Positions 15,539-20,103 of a stretch of DNA of 20,103 nt are shown here, in pieces. Position numbers and translations under genes: made by a program. The notes beneath the pieces are model-generated. The model did not search any database, was not told the origin of the DNA, and worked only from the letters and a program-made list of their open reading frames with translations. Source of the DNA: Bacteroidales bacterium UBA4073 (GTDB lineage Bacteria; Bacteroidota; Bacteroidia; Bacteroidales; Tenuifilaceae). The stretch spans positions 1 through 20,103 of the forward strand of contig DFYV01000072.1 of NCBI GenBank assembly GCA_002383425.1, given 5' to 3'. The number at the start of each line of letters is the position of its first letter. The stretch's first letter is position 1.

Positions 15539-17128
15539 TTAAAGATTCCGACCCGGAATGGCATCAATAAGTAACTTGGTGTAATTGCTTTTGGGCATGC
15601 TGAATACTTCATCGGCAGGCCCTTGTTCTTCGATTTTACCCTTGTTTATCACCAAAACTCTTGTACAGATGCTACGTACTACCGACAAATCGTGCGAAAT
15701 GAACAGGTAAGTCAATCCCATATCATGTTTAAGATTCTGAAGCAGATCAATCATTTGGGCTTGAGTTGATACATCGAGCGCTGAGAGAATTTCGTCACAA
15801 ATCAATATTTTTGGTTTGATGACCAATGCGCGTGCAATAACAATTCGCTGACGCTGGCCGCCCGAAAACTCGTGTGGATAGCGATTAATACTATCGACTG
15901 GCAAATTAACCTTAACAAGCAACTCCTCTACGGCTTGCCTGGCCTCGTTTCTGCTGCCCAGTCCATGGTAGATAAAAGGTTCCATAAGAGCCTGCCCTAT
16001 GGTTAACCTGGGATTTAGCGATGAGTAAGGATCTTGAAAAATTAGCTGAACCTCACGCCTGAATCTAAGCAAATCGGTTCCTTTAAGGGTATTCAACGGC
16101 TTACCTTGATATTCAATTGAACCACTTTGGGTATCAATTAACCTCAAAAGGGTACGACCAATGGTACTTTTCCCTGAGCCCGACTCGCCAACCAACCCCA
16201 AGGTTTCGCCCATGTAAATGCTAAACGAAACATCGGAAATTGCCCTGAACCCCCTTTTAAACCAGCTGCTGGTTTGGTAATCGACATCGATTGATTTCAC
16301 ACAAAAAACAGCGTTTGCCTCATCAGCAGCTTCTTTGCCATCAACAGGTTGATTTATTCTTTTACGATACTCAATTAGCCGACGGGTGTACGGGTGCTGG
16401 GGATTTCCAAAAATCTGACTAACGCTGCCCTGCTCCACCAGAAGCCCTTGCTGCATAACCATTATTGTATCGGCAATTTCGGCAACAACAGCCAAATCGT
16501 GCGTTATGAAGAGTATTCCTATCTGATGTTTGCGCCGAACATCATCAAGCAGCAGCAGGATGCTTTTTTGTACGGTAACATCAAGGGCTGTTGTGGGTTC
16601 ATCGGCAATAAGAATGCGGGGGTTTCCGGCAAGGGCCATGGCAATCATCACCCTTTGCTTTTGGCCTCCGCTGAGCTGATGTGGATAGCTATGGTAAACC
16701 TTATCGGGGTCGAACAGCTGCATCTCCGAGAACAGCTGTAAGCATCGCTCCCTGACATATTTCCCCTTTAAACCAGTATGTAACTTCACCGCCTCGGCAA
16801 TCTGTTTGCCACAGAGCATCGATGGATTCAGGCTGGTTTGCGGTTCCTGAAAAATCATCCCAATGCCATGCCCACGAATGCGCCTGTGTGCCTGCTCATC
16901 GAGTTTTATTAAATCGACCTCACCGTTACCGGTATCAAAAATAGCTTTGCCACTATTGATTGTTGCATTGGGGGGCAAAAGCCCCATGAGGGCTAACGCT
17001 GTTACCGATTTACCCGAACCCGATTCGCCAACAAAGCCAAGTATCTCGCCAGGCATCAAGCTAAAGCTTATTCCTGATACTACCGGTTTTCGGTCAAACG
17101 AAACGGTAAGGTCAGAAACCCTAAGCAT
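15539..17128 (-). CDS. Fused two-ATPase ABC transporter protein (peptide/nickel type)
   Basis: A 529-aa cytoplasmic protein with two complete ABC ATPase domains, the layout of DppD-DppF or OppD-OppF joined in one chain (as in YejF/GsiA-type proteins). Domain 1: Walker A GESGSGKS at 34-41, Q-loop FQEP near 93, signature LSGGQ at 152-156, Walker B ILIADEP at 172-178. Domain 2 begins near 270 with a second GESGSGKS, FQDPYSSLNPR, signature FSGGQ and ILICDEI; the usual DEP is DEI here but the catalytic Glu remains. The start is the ATG at 17128; a TTG one codon earlier is possible. It overlaps the upstream stop as TGATG, so translation is probably coupled. No permease or binding-protein gene is in the window, so the substrate is unknown. 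Confidence 0.93.
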   Translation of the reverse strand: MLRVSDLTVSFDRKPVVSGISFSLMPGEILGFVGESGSGKSVTALALMGLLPPNATINSGKAIFDTGNGEVDLIKLDEQAHRRIRGHGIGMIFQEPQTSLNPSMLCGKQIAEAVKLHTGLKGKYVRERCLQLFSEMQLFDPDKVYHSYPHQLSGGQKQRVMIAMALAGNPRILIADEPTTALDVTVQKSILLLLDDVRRKHQIGILFITHDLAVVAEIADTIMVMQQGLLVEQGSVSQIFGNPQHPYTRRLIEYRKRINQPVDGKEAADEANAVFCVKSIDVDYQTSSWFKRGFRAISDVSFSIYMGETLGLVGESGSGKSTIGRTLLRLIDTQSGSIEYQGKPLNTLKGTDLLRFRREVQLIFQDPYSSLNPRLTIGQALMEPFIYHGLGSRNEARQAVEELLVKVNLPVDSINRYPHEFSGGQRQRIVIARALVIKPKILICDEILSALDVSTQAQMIDLLQNLKHDMGLTYLFISHDLSVVRSICTRVLVINKGKIEEQGPADEVFSMPKSNYTKLLIDAIPGRNL

Positions 17129-18396
17129 CAAATATCAACATTAAAGTTATTGGCCTCAATGGCCTCGGCCATCAGGTACCCATGCGCTGTGGCGTAAATT
17201 ATGGAACGGGTTGCACCCGAACAGTCGCCTATGAACTTCAACCTCGACGAAACCTGATTGTTAAGCCTGTTTGAGTAAAATTTAATTTCGGGAGCGTAAA
17301 CCAGGTTATCGTTGTTGGCCACACCGGGTATCACCGTGTTAAGATTTTCGATAAAGTCGATGATACTCTCAATTATTCGTCGCGGGAATGCCAGGTTAAT
17401 ATCACCCAGAATATACTTATCGGGTTCAAGCGTGGGTTGAACGCGGTACAGGTTTTTAGTTCGCTTCGACTCCTTGAAATGGCTGTAGGTTTGAAGAATC
17501 ACCTTACCCTCGCCTGCCAGCAGGTTCGAGAGCTTGGCAACGTACGATCCGTACCCGATGGGATCGTTGAACGGTTCGGTTAAGACAAGCGATACCAGAA
17601 TGGCAAAATTGGTATTCATGCTCTTCAAGTGCATTTTGGCATGTCCGTTTACCGTTATAAAATCGTCGTAGTTCTCAGTTACCACAAACCCCGATGGGTT
17701 ATTACAGAATGTTCGCACCATGTAGCCGGTTCGACTCTTATACTTCACCTTAAACTCATACATCTCGCGGTTGATGTCGTCAACAATGTGATTAGGCAGC
17801 TCGTAGCGAATCCCTAAATCAACCTTGGTGTTATTCCTTACAATCTGTGGGGATGACATAATTAGAGCGTTAATCAGCTTATGGCCACTACGCCCAACTG
17901 CAACCACTGCCATATCGAACTTTTCTGTGCCATTTACCAGAACCCCATCGGATACCTCTTTTAGCTCGGTAATCAGGGTGCTAAAGTGAAACTTGATGTT
18001 ACGCGATTTACCAAACTGGTTATAGATATTGTAAAGAACCTCCTTTAGCTGGTCGGTACCAATGTGAAAAAACTGTGAAGATATGGGCAAAAATCCTTTT
18101 TCGTAAAATTTACGGTAGTACTCTTCCGAAGCAAATGAGAAACCGGTTTCAACCTCTCTTTTTTCGGTAAAGTTGATGTAGTAGTCCACAAATCTTCGCT
18201 GTAAAAGAGGATCGATATAAATCTCTCCACCCATCTCATTTGAAACGAATAGCTTACCATCGGAACGCACACCCGAAATACTCGATGAGTATATATCGTT
18301 GCTTTTTTCAAAAACATGCAGCTCATGGTTGCTATCCTTGAGCCTCTCGAGCAAGCCAATGGCTGCTGCCCCAAAACCTATAACTGCAATTCTCAT
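17128..18396 (-). CDS. FAD-dependent dehydrogenase-like protein (COG2509 type)
   Basis: A 422-aa flavoprotein. The N-terminus IAVIGFGAAAIGLLERL is a dinucleotide-binding GxGxxAxG fold, and the C-terminus FIGDCSGATRSIIYATAHGY is the second FAD-contact motif containing the conserved Gly-Asp. The middle holds VDLGIRYELP, VRTFCNNPSG and VVTENYDDFITVNGHA, which resemble the COG2509 family of NAD(FAD)-utilising dehydrogenases as I recall it. The biochemical role of that family is not established to my knowledge. There is no signal peptide or membrane span, so it should be cytoplasmic. It starts 11 bp after radA and its TGA overlaps the ABC start by one base, placing it in the middle of a three-gene operon. 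Confidence 0.82.
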   Translation of the reverse strand: MRIAVIGFGAAAIGLLERLKDSNHELHVFEKSNDIYSSSISGVRSDGKLFVSNEMGGEIYIDPLLQRRFVDYYINFTEKREVETGFSFASEEYYRKFYEKGFLPISSQFFHIGTDQLKEVLYNIYNQFGKSRNIKFHFSTLITELKEVSDGVLVNGTEKFDMAVVAVGRSGHKLINALIMSSPQIVRNNTKVDLGIRYELPNHIVDDINREMYEFKVKYKSRTGYMVRTFCNNPSGFVVTENYDDFITVNGHAKMHLKSMNTNFAILVSLVLTEPFNDPIGYGSYVAKLSNLLAGEGKVILQTYSHFKESKRTKNLYRVQPTLEPDKYILGDINLAFPRRIIESIIDFIENLNTVIPGVANNDNLVYAPEIKFYSNRLNNQVSSRLKFIGDCSGATRSIIYATAHGYLMAEAIEANNFNVDI

Positions 18397-18407
18397 AGCT
18401 AACCTAA

Positions 18408-19787
18408 TTAATCGACAGATTCACGCCCAAACAGGGAACGAATTAGCTCCTCAATTCTGCCAATAGGCACAACCTTACAGTTTTTTGAAGCGGTATCGAG
18501 CCCTTTTGTGTTGTACCGGGAAACGAACATGCGGGTCAAGCCCAGCTTGTTGGCTTCGGCCAGGCGCTGGTCGAGCCGGCTAACCGGACGTATTTCGCCC
18601 GAAAGACCAACCTCGGCAGCAAAACATGTGTTGCCGGGTATTGGCACATCGAGGGTTGATGAGAGTATGGCTGCAATAACCGCAAGGTCGATGGCCGGAT
18701 CGCTTACCTTAAGCCCTCCGGCAATATTCAGGAAAACATCCTTATTGGCAAGCCTAAATCCTGCACGGCGTTCAAGCACAGCCAGTAACATATTCAACCT
18801 ACGCTGGTCAAAGCCAGTAGTCGAACGCTGAGGCGTGCCGTAAACCGCAGTGCTAACCAGCGATTGGGTCTCAATGAGGAAAGGCCTTGCCCCGTCAATT
18901 GTGGCTGCCACAGCAATTCCGCTAAGCTGCTCTTCACGATGCGATAGCAATATCTCCGAGGGGTTTATCACCTCAACCAACCCGCTGCTCTGCATTTCGA
19001 ATATGCCTATCTCCGAGGTGGAGCCAAACCGGTTCTTCGACGACCGTAAGATTCGGTACAGGTAATTCTGATCGCCTTCAAATTGTAACACCACATCAAC
19101 AATATGTTCAAGAACCTTAGGCCCTGCTATGCTACCATCCTTGGTGATATGACCTATGAGTATTACCGGCACACCCGTGGTTTTTGCATAACGTAAGAGT
19201 GCAGCGGCTGTTTCGCGAATCTGCGAAACGCTCCCGGGCGACGATTCAATGGTATCGGTGTAAAGGGTTTGGATGGAGTCTATTACCACCAAATCGGGGT
19301 TAACATTTTCCATCTGGGTGAGAATGTTTTCCAGGAGTGTCTCATTCAGTATAAGGCAATCCTGATTCGTAGGGTTAATGCGGTCGGCACGTAACTTCAC
19401 CTGACGGGCACTCTCTTCGCCCGATACGTAAAGCACTTTCTGGTGATCCATGCCCAGCGCAAGCTGCAGGGCCAATGTCGATTTACCGATGCCAGGTTCT
19501 CCACCCAGCAGAACAATTGAACCGGGCACAATTCCCCCGCCAAGTATTCGATTTAGCTCGCCTACTCGTGTATCGATTCGTTTCTCGTTGCTATTTTCAA
19601 TCTCCCTGAGAGGCTTGGGAATGGCATTGCGCGAAACATCTAACAGCCCCGGGCGATTCCTTGCCTCCTTGGTTATGCGCTCCTCCACAAAGGTATTCCA
19701 CTCGTTGCAAGAGGGGCATCGCCCCAGCCATTTTACCGACTCGTACCCACAGTTCTGACAAACGTAAACGCTTTTGGTTTTAGCCAC
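18408..19787 (-). CDS. radA: DNA repair protein RadA (Sms)
   Basis: A 459-aa RecA-like ATPase that drives branch migration of recombination intermediates. It has an N-terminal C4 zinc finger (Cys10, Cys13, Cys24, Cys27), Walker A GGEPGIGKST at 95-104, Walker B LVVIDSIQTL near 167-175, the RadA-specific KNRFG motif at 251-255, and a C-terminal Lon-protease-like domain from about 280 (GLSGEIRPVSRLDQRL near 410). Length is standard. Translation begins at GTG (19787-19785); the usual MAKTKxVYVCQNCG opening leaves no better start. It is first in the operon with the FAD and ABC genes. The upstream DNA is a nonamer array, and I found no clear TAnnTTTG box. Confidence 0.96.
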   Translation of the reverse strand: MAKTKSVYVCQNCGYESVKWLGRCPSCNEWNTFVEERITKEARNRPGLLDVSRNAIPKPLREIENSNEKRIDTRVGELNRILGGGIVPGSIVLLGGEPGIGKSTLALQLALGMDHQKVLYVSGEESARQVKLRADRINPTNQDCLILNETLLENILTQMENVNPDLVVIDSIQTLYTDTIESSPGSVSQIRETAAALLRYAKTTGVPVILIGHITKDGSIAGPKVLEHIVDVVLQFEGDQNYLYRILRSSKNRFGSTSEIGIFEMQSSGLVEVINPSEILLSHREEQLSGIAVAATIDGARPFLIETQSLVSTAVYGTPQRSTTGFDQRRLNMLLAVLERRAGFRLANKDVFLNIAGGLKVSDPAIDLAVIAAILSSTLDVPIPGNTCFAAEVGLSGEIRPVSRLDQRLAEANKLGLTRMFVSRYNTKGLDTASKNCKVVPIGRIEELIRSLFGRESVD

Positions 19788-19790
19788 CTA

Positions 19791-19842
19791 ATAAAGTTTA
19801 TAAAGTTGAAAGTTCATAAAGTTCGTAAAGTTCGTAAAGTTT
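19791..19842. repeat. Nonamer array upstream of radA
   Basis: Nine-bp units ATAAAGTTT, ATAAAGTTG, a 7-bp remnant AAAGTTC, ATAAAGTTC, GTAAAGTTC and GTAAAGTTT. They are in opposite orientation to the AACTTTATG units at 12169-12204. The array begins 3 bp from the GTG of radA, so it probably forms the radA 5' leader or core promoter. Confidence 0.85.
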
Positions 19843-19929
19843 ACCCTGTGAAATAAAATTACACTGTTGAATAAAATTTCTGATTTTCTTTTGCAAAAGC
19901 AAAATATTTAACAGGGTATTTCACAAGGT
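19843..19929. repeat. Nested inverted repeat upstream of radA
   Basis: The outer arms ACCCTGTGAAATA (19843-19855) and TATTTCACAAGGT (19917-19929) match at 12 of 13. The inner arms ACACTGTTGAATA (19861-19873) and TATTTAACAGGGT (19905-19917) match at 11 of 13. A central TTTTGC (19889-19894) / GCAAAA (19899-19904) hairpin has an AAAA loop. Left outer and inner arms also resemble each other (about an 18-bp direct repeat). Confidence 0.78.
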
Positions 19930-20009
19930 GAATAAAGTTAAAACATTGGAAATAAAGATTATATGTTAATTTCATAACGTTTTTTAAAATGATGAAAATT
20001 AAAAACATT

Positions 20010-20103
20010 GGTACTACCCTTATTTAGTGGTTAAATATTTATACTATATAAAACACTGTTTAAATATAGCTCTATAAATATGGTTTAAATGTGGTTTAAA
20101 TGT
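20010..20103 (+). repeat. Dispersed repeat, copy B (cut by window end)
   Basis: The 28-nt core GGTACTACCCTTATTTAGTG then GTTAAATA (20010-20037) is followed by 11-bp units, clearest at 20076-20097 (AAATATGGTTT, AAATGTGGTTT) and continuing to the edge. The core is the inverse of 15094-15122 with one base missing. The two copies face each other across the radA operon. Confidence 0.82.

Larger units (their letters stand above)
19788..20103. other. Intergenic region upstream of radA to window end
   Basis: The 316 bp hold the nonamer array, a nested inverted repeat (19843-19929), AT-rich unique DNA, and the dispersed repeat core with 11-bp units running off the window edge. No gene was seen. The region to the right is cut, so a promoter or gene beyond the edge cannot be judged. 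Confidence 0.7.

Overview
The window comes from a member of the Bacteroidota. It carries a complete type IX secretion / gliding core cluster in the order porP-gldK-gldL-gldM-gldN, all on the minus strand. That order matches the porPKLMN arrangement known from Porphyromonas and suggests a Bacteroidales- or Marinilabiliales-like organism rather than a classic Flavobacterium. Several genes are preceded by matches to the Bacteroidota promoter (TTG / TAnnTTTG), which agrees with this. Coding DNA is moderately AT-rich and the gaps between genes are strongly AT-rich.

Layout: (1) 1-264, a heptameric repeat array and then a promoter. (2) 265-1353 (+), mannose-1-phosphate guanylyltransferase, ending at a hairpin shared with the convergent gldN. 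(3) 7618-1423 (-), the T9SS operon: PorP/SprF-like outer-membrane protein, GldK lipoprotein, GldL/GldM inner-membrane motor and GldN ring partner. (4) 7619-8050, promoter and a second heptamer array. (5) 11547-8051 (-), DNA topoisomerase I followed 8 bp later by an arginase-fold protein that has lost half of its metal ligands. (6) 11548-12338, a divergent promoter region with a 33-unit octamer array and a short nonamer array. (7) 12339-14681 (+), a class A penicillin-binding protein. (8) 14682-15538, a gap with 11-bp repeats, a 149-nt nested inverted repeat, another dyad and a third heptamer array. (9) 19787-15539 (-), a tight operon of radA, a COG2509-type FAD protein and a fused two-ATPase peptide/nickel-type ABC protein. 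(10) 19788-20103, nonamer repeats, a nested inverted repeat and an inverted copy of the 15.1-kb repeat.

The protein-coding content is largely housekeeping plus a textbook T9SS core: GldL-GldM forms the proton-driven motor, GldK-GldN the periplasmic ring under the outer membrane, and PorP-type proteins outer-membrane partners. The less familiar content is the non-coding DNA. Nearly every gap is filled by a phase-locked short tandem array with its own period (7, 8, 9 or 11 bp). Two heptamer arrays 15 kb apart use the same ordered series of words. The degenerate arginase-like protein beside topA and the T9SS operon is the best protein-level candidate for an undescribed role.
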